Shown here piece after piece: positions 53,631 to 63,710 of a stretch of DNA of 64,000 nt. The notes under the pieces were generated by a model. That model made no database searches and was not told the origin of the DNA. It was given only the letters and a program-made list of their open reading frames with translations. The DNA lies in assembly GCA_033557465.1 (NCBI GenBank), contig CM066031.1:1445293659-1445357658 (forward strand), read 5' to 3'. Position 1 is the stretch's first letter, and the number at the start of each line of letters is the position of its first letter. The position numbers and the translations under genes were made by a program. This DNA comes from Ichthyophis bannanicus. Its lineage: Eukaryota > Chordata > Amphibia > Gymnophiona > Ichthyophiidae.

Positions 53631-53779
53631 CAGGGGTCTCAAATCCAATCCTGGAGGGCCACACACCAGTCAGGTTGGCAGGATATCTCTAATGCATATA
53701 TATCTCATGCGTATTCATTAGGGCTATCCCAAAAACCTGCCAGGATTGCGGCCTTCCAGGATAGGGTTGGACACCACTG
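53631..53779. repeat. hAT-like MITE (~149 bp)
   Basis: CAGGGGTCTCAAATCCAATC at the left and CTATCCTGG-complement with TTGGACACCACTG at the right, folding back around ATATATATC. The 8-bp flanks (GTGTAAGG, GTCTAGAT) do not match well, so the duplication is eroded or the ends are off. Confidence 0.6.
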
Positions 53780-53789
53780 GTCTAGATGC

Positions 53790-54512
53790 ATGATTACAAG
53801 AGAGAGAAGTGGTGTGGCCAAATATTGCGGGGATAGGAACGGACAGACTGCCCAAACCCGGCGCAGAGTGTAGAAGGAGCAACGAATAAGTAGTGAAAGT
53901 TGTTCATGGAAAGACAGAGCAGAATCCAATGTGACGCCCATTTACCAAAGAAGAAGCTATGGGAACAGGAGAATGTGACAGAAAGAGAGCCAGAGATGGG
54001 CAGGGACCACCAAAGGTGAACCAGATAGCTGATGTCTTGGAGGGATTAATGTGAAGGAAATTTGTGTGCAACCAAGAAGAGACATGGGAGAGACATGAAT
54101 TCAGAGGAGTCAAATCAGGGGCAGAGGGACTGGTACAATGCAGAAGGAGAATATTGTCTGCATAATAGTATGCTGATATACCATACTGCTGGACAATAAT
54201 GGTCAGGGGGGGTCAAGAAAATATTGAAAAGGAGAGAGGAACACTGCAGGGAAGAGAAGTAGCTAGGGAAGTGGCAGAGCCCGATAGTACAGAGAATGAT
54301 CTGGATGATAAGAACATGTGAAACCACTGTCAGACAGCACCTTGAATACCAAGATCATGAAGACGAGTCAGAAGAGTGGGGTGGTTCACCAAATCAAAAG
54401 CTGAGGACAGATCTAGACAAACAGTCAGAGCGATATCACCGTGATCATGCATGACATGAAGCTCACTGAGGAGCAAAGTGAGTATGGCTTCCATGCTGTC
54501 AGGCCTGAATCC
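53790..54512 (-). mobile_element. L2/Rex-like LINE, RT fragment inserted in DIRS-2
   Basis: The minus-strand frames give GFRPDSMEAILTLLLSELHV, VCLDLSSAFDLVNHPTLLTR, LHDLGIQGAV, then 'LTPLNSCLSHVSSWLHTNFL', HINPSKTSAIWF and LGVTLDSALSFHEQLSLLIR. These are the palm (LDLSSAFD) and thumb blocks of L2-type RTs. Stops at about 54310 and frame changes near 54115 and 53940. Confidence 0.8.
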
Positions 54513-54559
54513 AGTGCAAGGGTAGATTCAAGGTGAATTCCTCCTGGAGGCCCAAAGGA

Positions 54560-54861
54560 CTTCAATCACACTTTCTGGCAGGTTGAGCTGAGATAATAAC
54601 ATCCATGCAGTGAGGGCCAAGGACCAGATGCTGGGGTGCAACATTATCCCACCCTCCTGTGTTATGAGGTAAGGTGCATGGACGAGTCATAGCGGTGCTA
54701 GACTGGAGAACTGCAGCAGAAGGGGAAACCAAGGCTGTCTGGGCCAGTAGGGAGCAATAAGAATCACCATGCCTCCATCCGTTTTGAGCTTCAGGAGGTC
54801 TTTGCAATGAGAGATATTGGAAAATAAGCATACAGAAGACCCTCCCCCCAATGCAGGAACA
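54560..54861 (-). pseudogene. DIRS-2 RNase H end
   Basis: A minus-strand frame reads LKTDGGMVILIAPYWPRQPW, FPLLLQFSSLAPL and HPSIWSLALTAWML, collinear with LIAPRWPRQAWYPLLL..LTAWLL of DIRS-1. A stop lies within (after SLAPL). Confidence 0.78.
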
Positions 54862-55646
54862 TAAGAACATCAGATAAGAACATAAGATATGCCATACTAG
54901 GTCAGACCAAGGTCCATCAAGCCCAGTATCCTGTTTCCAACAGTGGCCAATCTAGGTCATACGTACCTAGCAGTTTCCCCAAAAGACACAGGTTCCACAA
55001 TGCTGGGTCCCTTCTTAATAATGGTTTATGGACCTTTCCTCCAGGAATTTGTCCAAACCTTTTTTAAACCCAGCTACACTAACAGCCTTTACTACATCCT
55101 CCGGTAACAAATTCCAGAGTTTGATTACACGTTGAGTGAAAAAATATTTTCTTTTATTAGTCTTAAATAGTTTACCCTGCAGCTTCATTGCATGTCCCCT
55201 AGTCTTTCTATATTCTGATAACGTAAACAATCGATCTACATTTACCCCGTTCCACTCCGTTCATTAATTTATAGACTTCTATGATCTCCCCTCAGCAGTC
55301 TCTTTTCCAGGCTAAAGAGCCCTAACCTTTTTAGCCTTTCTTCATAGGAGTATCCTTCCATCCCCTTTACCATTTTTCCTGGGTGGTGGTTCCTAATTTG
55401 GAACCTTGCATCGTGTAACCATAGTTTGGGTTGTTATTCCCTAGGTGCATAACTTTGCACTTGTCCACATTAAATTTCATCTGCCATTTTGATGCCCAGT
55501 CTTCCAATTTATCAAGATCCTCTTGGGTTTTAACAACTTTAAATAGTTTTGTGTCATCTGCAAATTTGATAACCTCACTCGTTATTCCCTTTTCCAGGTC
55601 ATTTATGAATATGTCAAAAAGCAGCGGACCCAGAACAGATCCCTGG
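54862..55646 (-). mobile_element. CR1-A LINE, 3' fragment with internal deletion, in DIRS-2
   Basis: 3' end AACATAAGATATGCCATACT on the plus strand. A 71-codon minus frame (55015-55230) gives SEYRKTRGHAMKLQGKLFKT and NLLPEDVVKAVSVAGFK, nearly identical to the C-terminus of the intact ORF2. Between about 55373 and 55375 roughly 250 bp of the family sequence are missing. The fragment ends at CAGCGGACCCAGAACAGAT near 55645. Confidence 0.88.
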
Positions 55647-56625
55647 AAATGTGTTGAGCGATCTCACTATTGAGCAGAACTGGGCACTCTGCAAGGTGGC
55701 AAATAGATTTATCAAGGGAGTGCCCCACTCTTGAAAGATGCAAGTCGCAACTTCTCTTTCCAGCGTCCACGGCTGGAGGACTCAACTCAGTCTATCTCCC
55801 AGAATGATTTGCTCACCTGGCAGGTATGTGGCTCTCAAGTCCATCCCATGTGCGATGGCGAACTTCCACAATCTGAGTGCTTCCCAACACAGAAGGTACA
55901 AACCCGTTCCTCCCTGCTTGTTGATGTAGAATATGACGATCTGATTGTAAGTCTGAATCAGAACAATTTGGTTGGCCAGTCGATCTTGCCACTGCTCTTA
56001 GTTGCAAGAAATTGATCTGATGGAGACTTTCTTGGATGGACAAATTGCCCTGGGTGTGCATCGAGATGAGCTCCCCGCCCCAGCTTGGATGCATCTGTCA
56101 TCAGAACCTTTTGAGGTGGAGCAATTGGGAAAGGAAGACCTTTGAGCAAATTGTGGTGGACTGTCCACCAGTGTAACGACTGAATGATAGGTGCAGTGAC
56201 ACACAGATGATCTCTGAGTCGACCCTTGGCCTGGGTTCATTAAGTCCTCAGAGTCCACTGAGCTTGCCTCATCTGGAGGCGTGCCAAGGGTGTGACTTGT
56301 ACCGTAGAGACCATGTGGCCCAGGAATCACCATCTTGCGAGCTGTTGCCTGCTGACTCAATTGAGTTTCCCGTACAAATGCTGTCAATCTGTGAAGTCAC
56401 TCGTGCAGTAGGAAGGCTCTTGCATGAGTCATGTCGAGCAGGGCTCCAATGAATTCTAATCATTGGGTGGGGTGAAGGTGGGATGTTGGGTAATTTATAA
56501 CGAATCTTAGTAGATCCAACACCTGAATGGTCAATTGTGTTGATTCTTGGACTTCTTCCGGAGTGCTACCATTGATCAAATAGTTGTCCAGATAGGGAAA
56601 GAGGAGCACATCTGCATTTTACTTT
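55647..56625 (-). pseudogene. DIRS-2 RT end and RNase H core
   Basis: From the high end: LFPYLDNYLI (RT YLDD changed to YLDN), NYPTSHLHPTQ then a stop, LEFIGALLDMTHARAFLL. 56149-55958 gives LMTDASKLGRGAHLDAHPGQ, the RNase H 'TDAS..GWGA' block. It ends near 55815. Collinear with the RT/RNase H of DIRS-1. Confidence 0.78.
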
Positions 56626-57249
56626 ATAAAATAGGCCCAAACCGCATACACATGCAGGAGTTATGTCCAGCAAGATATTTTTATAAATGACATTTGATTT
56701 GAAAATCATTAAAATGGCCTCTCTTTTACCCAGTCAATCTGAGTTCATTTTAAAATGTTCTTTGTGTCTAATGTTTGTCGAAATGATTATGTTAAAAATC
56801 AGGGTCATAGTATTATTGTAATACTGATTTGTCACCAATAAGGAATACATTCACAGAGCTGTTTTGTTGTTTTCCATTTCCTCTTAGCTTTCATGTTACT
56901 AACATAATATTCTGGTAAAAACATATGTAGGGTCAATTCATACTGAATAGTCATTAGAAACCATGATAACAAAAGTCGTTACGCTGCAGTTCAGTTTTGA
57001 CAGCAAAATTTCTGCAACATTATCACAAATCCTCATGCATTAGTGCAACGATCCTTAGTATAGTTTTATATTAGAATCAAAAAATTGCTGTAGCATGCTT
57101 GATACACAAGTCATGCAAGTCAAGTTCTTCTCTGCTTTCACGGACTGCATATTTGCTTTTTATCCTCTCTTGCTTTTTACTCCCCTCCCCCCTCATGCAG
57201 TGCCTACCTCTAGCTATCGGGCTAATACTGACCCCAGTTCAAACTTCCC
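56626..57249. other. No gene recognised
   Basis: AT-rich sequence after the truncated DIRS-2. Nothing with a domain or paired termini. Confidence 0.4.
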
Positions 57250-57621
57250 CTACTGACCTACAAGTGCATTCATTCTTCGGCTCCTTACTATCTTTCCTCT
57301 CTTATCTCACTCTACATCTCTCCTCAGGAACTCCACTCCTCTGGCAGATCCCTTTTATCTGTGCCCTTTTCTGACATTACTAAAACCAGACTTTGTTCAT
57401 TCCATCTTGCTCCTCCATATGCCTGGAACAAACTACCTAAGTCTGTGCATCGAGCCCTATTCAAATCCAGGCAAAGAACCCACCGCTTTAAAACCGCATT
57501 TGGATCCTGATGCTCCTAATTTATGTGTTTCTTACAATATTCTAGTCCCCAGTTTCACTATGGGGTCTATTCTGTACTGCTATTCGCCCCCTTTCTGTCC
57601 CTGGCAAAAGCCTCCCTGTAC
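57250..57621 (+). mobile_element. LINE C-terminal fragment (L2-like)
   Basis: A plus frame near 57390-57500 reads FHLAPPYAWNKLPKSVHRAL, FKSRQRTHRFKTAF, matching the 'WN.LP..LR....F...LKTHLF' end of L2-like LINEs. It lies immediately upstream of the RTE copy. Confidence 0.55.
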
Positions 57622-58700
57622 TTGACTGTGTAAACCATGAGAAACTCTGGGCCACATTAAGAAGCATGGGTATACCAGAACACCTGATTGTTCTCTTGCA
57701 CAATCTGTACATTGATCAAGAAGCAACAGTTCGAATGGAACAAGGAGAAACAGAATGGTTTAAAATAAGCAAAGGTGTAAGACAAGGCTGCATACTTTCC
57801 GCCTACCTGTTTAATTTATATGCAGAACAAATCATCAGAGAAGCAGGATTGTATGAAGACAACAGAGGTGTGAAGATTGGTGGAAGACTCATCAACAACC
57901 TTCACTATGCTGATGATACCACATTACTGGCGGAAAGTGAAGATGATCTGAAACATTTGCTTCTCACAATCAAAGAACATAGTCTCAAAATGGGCCTGCA
58001 CCTTAATGTAAAGAAGACAAAGATCATGACAACTGGCATAATCAACAGGTTCATCGTCGAAGGAGAAGAAATTGAAATTGTGAATAACTTTAACCTACTT
58101 GGATCAACTATCAATAAAGAAGCAACAAGCAGTCAAGAAATCAGACGACGCATTGCTCTTGGCAGAATGGCTATGAAAGACTTAGATAAGATTCTCAAGA
58201 GCAGAGATGTCTCTCTCCATACAAAAATTCGACTTGTTCAAGCCATGGTATTTTCAATAACATCATATGGATGTGAAAGCTGGACAGTGAAAAAGATAGA
58301 CAGGAAGAAAATTGATGCCTTTGAATTATGGTGCTGGCGGCGAATATTGTGTATACCATGGACTGCCCGAAGAACAAAACAGTCTGTGCTAGAGGAGATC
58401 AAACCTAAGCTTTCTTTAGAAGCTCAGATGACAAGACTTCGACTTTCATACTTTGGACACATCATGCGGAGAGAGAGATCATTAGAGAAAGACATCATGC
58501 TTGGCAAGATAGAAGGTCAACGCAAAAGAGGAAGGCCAGCAATGAGATGGATCGATACAATAACAGCAGCTACAGGTACCAGTCTGTCAACAATAAGCCG
58601 CCTGACTGAAGACCGAACACAATTTAGGATAGCTATCCAGAGGGTCGCCATGAGTCTACTCCGACTCGACGGCACTTAACAACAACAACAACAAACAAGG
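57622..58700 (+). mobile_element. RTE-clade LINE, 5'-truncated
   Basis: Begins inside RT (DCVNHEKLWATLRSMG) and runs to a short 3' end of CTCGACGGCACTTAACAACA and an (AAC)n tail at 58676-58695. RTE elements have a single ORF and a very short 3' UTR, as here: the stop is 20 bp before the tail. Confidence 0.88.
57666..58679 (+). CDS. RTE reverse transcriptase, C-terminal part, open
   Basis: 337 codons from the first Met (the frame is open from ~57625), no stops. GIPEHLIVLLHNLYIDQEAT, KGVRQGCILSAYLFNLYAE, NNLHYADDTTLLAE (catalytic YADD at residues 81-84) and LHLNVKKTKIMTTG. After the palm come YGCESWTVKKIDRKKIDAFE, LWCWRRILCIPWTARRTKQS, LSYFGHIMRRE and GRPAMRWIDTI, the typical RTE/BovB-type C-terminus. 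The endonuclease domain is lost to truncation. The uninterrupted frame suggests a young insertion. Expression would need an outside promoter. Confidence 0.85.
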   Translation: MGIPEHLIVLLHNLYIDQEATVRMEQGETEWFKISKGVRQGCILSAYLFNLYAEQIIREAGLYEDNRGVKIGGRLINNLHYADDTTLLAESEDDLKHLLLTIKEHSLKMGLHLNVKKTKIMTTGIINRFIVEGEEIEIVNNFNLLGSTINKEATSSQEIRRRIALGRMAMKDLDKILKSRDVSLHTKIRLVQAMVFSITSYGCESWTVKKIDRKKIDAFELWCWRRILCIPWTARRTKQSVLEEIKPKLSLEAQMTRLRLSYFGHIMRRERSLEKDIMLGKIEGQRKRGRPAMRWIDTITAATGTSLSTISRLTEDRTQFRIAIQRVAMSLLRLDGT

Positions 58701-59135
58701 AGTTTGTACAGTGAGGCTTAGACGGGGGTGGGAGGGAGTATTGTGGAGGCAGAGTGAGGGCAGGCAGTGAGCGGTCTGCGACCCTGGATGTACAGGGCCA
58801 ATTCTGAAGTTGGCCCTATATGTCCGGGGCCTCGGATCTAGATGGAGGACTTGTTTCACCGCGGAGGTGGAATAAGTCCCCCTGGACATCGGGGAACGGC
58901 AGGCCCAGGCAGTGGCAGAGGGGATGCAGCAGGTTCCCCACAGCCCGACCCTGGCCATGGAAGGCCAGATCGGGGGTTGGGCTGCAGTGAAAGAAGATTG
59001 TGGTCGGCAGCCAAGGATCGTGGCTCGATGCCATGGCACCGCAGCTCCATTCAGAAGCCTGACTGAGTTATCCGGTCAGGGATCTGTACGTGCAGGCTGA
59101 TCTGAATTGAGTCCCGGCCTGCACATACATGTCCT
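58701..59135. other. GC-rich stretch, no gene supported
   Basis: CpG-containing sequence with open frames on both strands (58656-59039 minus, 58842-59066 plus), none with a recognisable motif. Includes the small inverted motif GGGCCAATTCTGAAGTTGGCCC (58795-58816). Confidence 0.4.
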
Positions 59136-59193
59136 AGACCCGATTCTGATCCCACGGGGCACATCTAGCCCTTGCGGGATCAGAATCGGGTCT
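59136..59193. repeat. Perfect hairpin, 18-bp arms
   Basis: AGACCCGATTCTGATCCC at 59136-59153 and its exact complement at 59176-59193, with a 22-bp loop. Further GATCAGAATCGG-like motifs lie just outside. Possibly the centre or end of a foldback element. Confidence 0.75.
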
Positions 59194-59239
59194 GCCTCTG
59201 TGCGTCTCGATTCCGATCAGATACACAGGGGCCTGTACG

Positions 59240-59372
59240 CACACATTAGAATATGCATCCACATGTTTTGCCTTGATTAGATTGAAAGCTCTGATGAGCA
59301 GGGACTGTGTCTTACATCTATATGTAGAGCACTGCGTACGCCTTGTAGCTCTATACAAATGATTAGTAGTAG
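59240..59372 (+). repeat. LINE/SINE 3'-end-like repeat
   Basis: TAGATTGAAAGCTCTGATGA, GCAGGGACTGTGTC, AGAGCACTGCGTACGCCTTG, TAGCTCTATACAAATGATTA, ending (GTA)n. This resembles a widely shared vertebrate LINE 3' tail. The clade is uncertain. Confidence 0.45.
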
Positions 59373-59634
59373 TAGTAATATTCAGTCCATGTCAGTCAGT
59401 GTTTTTTTAAAACGATCTTGACTGTGGATAAAAAAATGCAGATATACAGGGCCGGTACCCAGATAATGGCCAGCGCGGAATATCCGGATTCAGCACTGGC
59501 TGTCAAGCACTATCTGAATAGCGACAATTCTCAGCCTGTTACATAATAGTTATCTGCAAAGCGATTAGAACAGATTGTTTGCAATCCTAAGTTCTGAGGA
59601 TAGCTATCTGGATAGCGGTGCTGAAAATCACCAC

Positions 59635-60842
59635 TAAGAACATAAGATATGCCATACTGGGTCAGACCAAGGTCCATCAAGCCCAGTATCCTGTTTCCAA
59701 CAGTGGCCAATCTAGGTCATATGTACCTAGCAGTTTCCCCAAAAGACACAGGTTCCGCAATGCTTGTACTGGGTCAAGCATTGATATCCTGGGTCCCTTC
59801 TTAATAATGGCTTATGGACCTTTCCTCCAGGAACTTGTCCAAACCTTTTTAAACCCAGCTACACTAACAGCCTTTACTACATCCTCCGGTAACAAATTCC
59901 AGAGTTTGATTACACGTTGAGTGAAAAAATATTTTCTTTTGCAATAATGCAATGTGTGCCTTTGAGTCAGTCCTGACTCCTGATGACCCAGAAGCTCCTG
60001 GGTTTTCTTGGCAGTGTCACTGGAAGTAGATTGCCAGGCCTTTCTTCTGAGGCAATGGAGGATTTAGTGACTTGCCCAAGGCCACAAGGAGTGCTAGTGG
60101 GAATCGAACCCTGGTTGCTTGGTTACCAAGCCACTGTTCTAACCACTAGGCTACTCCTCCACTCCACTTCATTTTCTTTTATTAGTCTTAAATAGTTTAC
60201 CCTGTAGCTTCATTGTATGTCCCCTAGTCTTTCTATATTCTGATAACGTAAACAATCGATCTATGTGTACCCGTTCCACTCCGTTCATTAATTTATAGAC
60301 TTCTATCATATCTCCCCTCAGCCGTCTATTTTCCAGGTTAAAGAGCCCTAACCTTTTTAGCCTTTCTTCATAGGAGTATCCTTCCATCCCCTTTACCATT
60401 TTGGTGGCTCTTCTCTGAACCTTTTCTAATAACGCTATATCATTTTTAAGATACAGCGACCAGAATTGCACACAATATTCAAGGTGCGGTCTCACAATGG
60501 AACGGTATAGAGGCATTATAATATCTTTTGTTTTATTTTCCATTCCTTTCCTTATGATACCTAGCATTCTATTTGCTCTCTTGGCTGACGCTGCACACTG
60601 GGCCGAGGGTTTTAACATGTTATCCACAATGACGCCTAAATTTTTGTCCTGGGTGGTGGTTCCTAATGTGGAACCTTGCATTGTGTAACCATAGTTTGGG
60701 TTGTTCTTCCCTAGGTGCATAACTTTGCACTTGTCCACATTAAATTTCATCTGCCATTTTGATGCCCAGTCTTCCAATTTATCAAGATCCTCTTGCAATT
60801 TTCCACAATCCTCTTCGGTTTTAACAACTTTAAATAGTTTTG
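59635..60842 (-). mobile_element. CR1-A LINE, 3' fragment, carrying a CORE-SINE
   Basis: 3' terminus TAAGAACATAAGATATGCCA at 59635; ORF2 C-terminal frame at 60169-60864 (231 codons) with KWQMKFNVDKCKVMHLGKNN, ANRMLGIIRKGMEN and MNGVERVHIDRLFTLSEYRK. Cut at about 60841. Interrupted by the SINE at 59941-60170. Confidence 0.9.
59941..60170 (-). repeat. CORE-SINE with RTE-type tail (antisense), 10-bp duplication
   Basis: The complement reads tRNA-like head (CTAGTGGTTAGAACAGTGG), B box GGTTCGATTCC, core TGGCCTTGGGCAAGTCACTA and tail GGTCATCAGGAGTCAGGACT. Direct repeats ATTTTCTTTT at 59931-59940 and 60171-60180. The CR1-A sequence is continuous across it. Confidence 0.9.
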
Positions 60843-60892
60843 GACATCCGGACGGCTCGGACATGCCCTGATCGGAATTGGCCTCATAATAA

Positions 60893-62772
60893 AAATGTGT
60901 AGCAAAAAACCTGTGAGAGAGTCAGTTAGACCATTGGATGTTAGAGGGGTAAAAGGGACACTTAAAGGGGAAAAGGCCATAATGGAGAGACTGCATGCAT
61001 TCTTTGCTTCATTCTTTACTGAGGAAGATGTAGGGAAGTTACCTCTGCCTGAAATGGTATTTAAAGGTGATGCATTGGAAGAAATGAAATATCGATAAAT
61101 CGGGAAGATGTATTACAACTATTTGATAACCTGAAGAGTAGCAAATCACCTGGACCGGATGGTATACATCCAAGGGTGTTGAAAGAACTGAAATATGAGA
61201 TTGCAGACCTACTATTAGTAATCCGTGAACTATCATTAAAATCATTTGTAGTACCTAAAGATTGGCGAATGGCCAATGTAATACCAATTTTTTAAAAACG
61301 TTCAAGGGATGATCCAGGAACTACAGACTGGTGAACCGGATGTCAGTACCAGGTAAAATGGTAGAAACCATTATAAAGAACAAAATTACTGAACATGTAA
61401 ATAGTCATGGTTTAATGGGAGAAAGCCACCATGGCTTTAGCCAATGAAGGTCTTGTCTTACTAATCTGTAATATTTTCTTGAAGGTGTGAATAAACAGGT
61501 AGATAAAGGTGAGCTAGTTGATATAGTGTATGTGTAGTTTCAGAAAGCCTTTGACAAGGTCCCTCATGAGAGACTTGGCAAAATTAAAAAGACATGGTTA
61601 TGAGGCAGTGTATTATTGTGGATCAGGAACTGGTTAAAAGATAGAAAGCAGAGGTAGGGCTAAATGGCCAATTTTCTGAATGGAGACAGGTGAATAGTGG
61701 AGTACCCCAGGGATATGTGCCGGGTGCACTGCTTTTTAACATATTCATAAATGACCTGGAAATGGGAATAACAAGTGAGCTGATCAAATTTGCAGATGTC
61801 CCAAAATTATTCAAAGCTTTTAAAACCTAAGAGGATTGTGAAAAATTGCAAGAGGACCTTGATACATTGGAAGACTGGATGTTCAAATGGCAGACAAAAT
61901 TTAATGTGGACAAGTATGAAGCTATGCACCTAGGAAAGAACAACCCAAACTATGGTTACACAATGCAAGGTTCCACATTAGGAACCACCACTCAGGAAAA
62001 AGATACAGTGTCATTGTGGATAACTCATTGAAACCCCTCTGCCCAATGTGCAGTGTCAGCCAAGAATGCTAGGAATCATAAGGAAAGGAATGAAGTATAA
62101 AACAAAGGATATTATAATGCCTCTGTATTGTTCCATGGTAGACTGCACCTTGAATATTGTGTGCAGTTATGGTCGCTGTATCTTAAAAAGGATTTAGCAG
62201 AATTAGAAACGGTACAAAGAGCCAGCAAAATGGTAAAGGGGATGGAAGGATATCCCTATGAGGAAAGGCTTAAAAGGTTAGGGTTCTTCAACTTGGAAAA
62301 GAGATGGCTAAGAGGGGACATGATAGAGGTCTATAAATTAATGAATGGAGTGGAGTGGAACAGGTAAACATAGATCGTTTGTTTACAACATCAAGCAATA
62401 GAAAAACTAGTGGACACGCAATGAAGGTACAATGTAACCCATTTAAGACTAATAAGAGAAAATATTTTTTCATTCAACACATAGTCAAACTCTGGAATTC
62501 GTTATCAGAGGATGTAATAAAGGCTGTTAGTGTAGTTGGGTTTAAAAAAAATGTGGGCAAGTTCCAGGAGGAAAAATCTATAAACCATCATTAAAAAGGA
62601 CCCAAGAAATTCACTGCTTGCCCTGGGACAAGCATTGTGGAACCTGTGTGTCTTTTTGGGAATCTGCTAGGTACTTGTGGCCTGGATTAGCCACAGTTGG
62701 AAACAGGATACTGGGCTTGATGGACCTTGGTCTGACCCAGTAGTGTATATCTTATGTTATGTTCTTATGTGC
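60893..62772 (+). mobile_element. CR1-A LINE, 3' half (sense), decayed
   Basis: Starts KKPVRESVRPLDVRGVKG in the linker before RT, then SPGPDGIHPRVLKELKYEIA, 'SGVPQGYVPGALLFNIFIND', [39 protein letters not shown], and the 3' end CTTATGTTATGTTCTTATGT at 62752-62771. Many stops (61297, 61446, 61536 and others). It stands head-to-head with the antisense copy at 59635-60842. It is older than the intact copy at 12340-17169. Confidence 0.88.
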
Positions 62773-63480
62773 TGCCTCTCTGCTTCCACTCCTTTTCTTA
62801 TGTCTTACCATCTTATATATTCCCTCTTTGACCTCCTCCATTTCTATCCTCTCACCTCCTTCAAAGACCTAACCCCCTTCCTTTGTCTCTCAATCTTTCC
62901 ATAGCTATTTGTCCCTTTAAACTGCCTCTTGACCCCTCAGCAAACTTTCCAGAGCCTTCAAACCATCTCTCATCATCTTTCTGGACTGTTTTACTCAATC
63001 CCCTAATCCTTGCTGTCCTTCTAATCCCTGCTTAATTTCCACCATCCTTCTACTTAATTCCCAAATCCCCACTGTTCTACCCTCCATAATCAATGACTCC
63101 TTACTCCCAATTCCCACTCAAGCCCTCATTCCCCACATATATTCCCAAAGCCGGCCAATCTTTGGGTCAGTCTTCTGGTCTCCCATGCAATCCCTGAGTC
63201 TCAGCCTAAGTCTGAGCCACTGCTTTCTCGCATTCCCGTGTTCACCGTATTTGGCCTCCTGCCTCTTTCTCCTAATTTCTCAGCATTTATCACCCCTGCT
63301 TCTCCCCTATCCCAGCAACTCCCTGCCATTTCCCCCATAGTTCCTTTCCCCCTTCCCCAGTATCTGCCCACCCACCTCTTTCTCCAATATTCATTTACCA
63401 TGCCTTTACTTCTCCTTACCCCAGCATTCATTCCTCTCCCTCTCTGTCTCTAGAAGTCAGCACCCTTAAAAATTGAGGGA
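62773..63480. other. Pyrimidine-rich low-complexity DNA, no gene
   Basis: CCTCTTTGACC/CTCCCCTATCCC-type sequence; frames on either strand are compositionally biased. Confidence 0.5.
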
Positions 63481-63519
63481 GAAAACATGGAGGGTGTGCA
63501 TATAATGGCAAGATGGTCT

Positions 63520-63710
63520 CTTCATTGTCTAAAGTAGGGCTAGAAGAAATGTGTTTGATTCTTAAGGATGCAAATCCTCCAGCTTCTGAACTTGATATGT
63601 GCCCAGATCAACTGATTGAGTTGGGTAGTAGTGTTTGTTTACATACAATCTATTCAGAAAATTATGAATGCCTCCCTGGGAGAACATTGTTTCCCAGCTC
63701 CTGGCAGCTT
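63520..63710 (+). pseudogene. Possible L2-like RT fingers fragment
   Basis: The frame from 63513 reads SSLSKVGLEEMCLILKDANP, PASELDMCPDQLIE, which resembles the 'V..I......S.LDPCPS.LL' start of L2-type RTs. Short and unsupported by flanks. It could be chance. Confidence 0.3.

Larger units (their letters stand above)
52437..56625 (-). mobile_element. DIRS-type retrotransposon (DIRS-2 copy), eroded
   Basis: Second DIRS element in the same orientation, keeping the recombinase-side inverted repeat (52437-52620), the internal complementary region (about 52693-52760: GGAGAACACCTGCTACAGGT and TATGTGGACAAGCAGGAATG), recombinase, RNase H and the end of RT. Gag and most of RT are missing. It is split by an L2 fragment with a MITE (53631-54512) and by CR1-A (54862-55646). 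A different subfamily from DIRS-1. Confidence 0.8.

Noticed and set aside
58656..59100. A CpG-island promoter or first exon
   Set aside because: GC-rich, but short and next to a LINE tail and a hairpin; no splice donor with a convincing coding frame.
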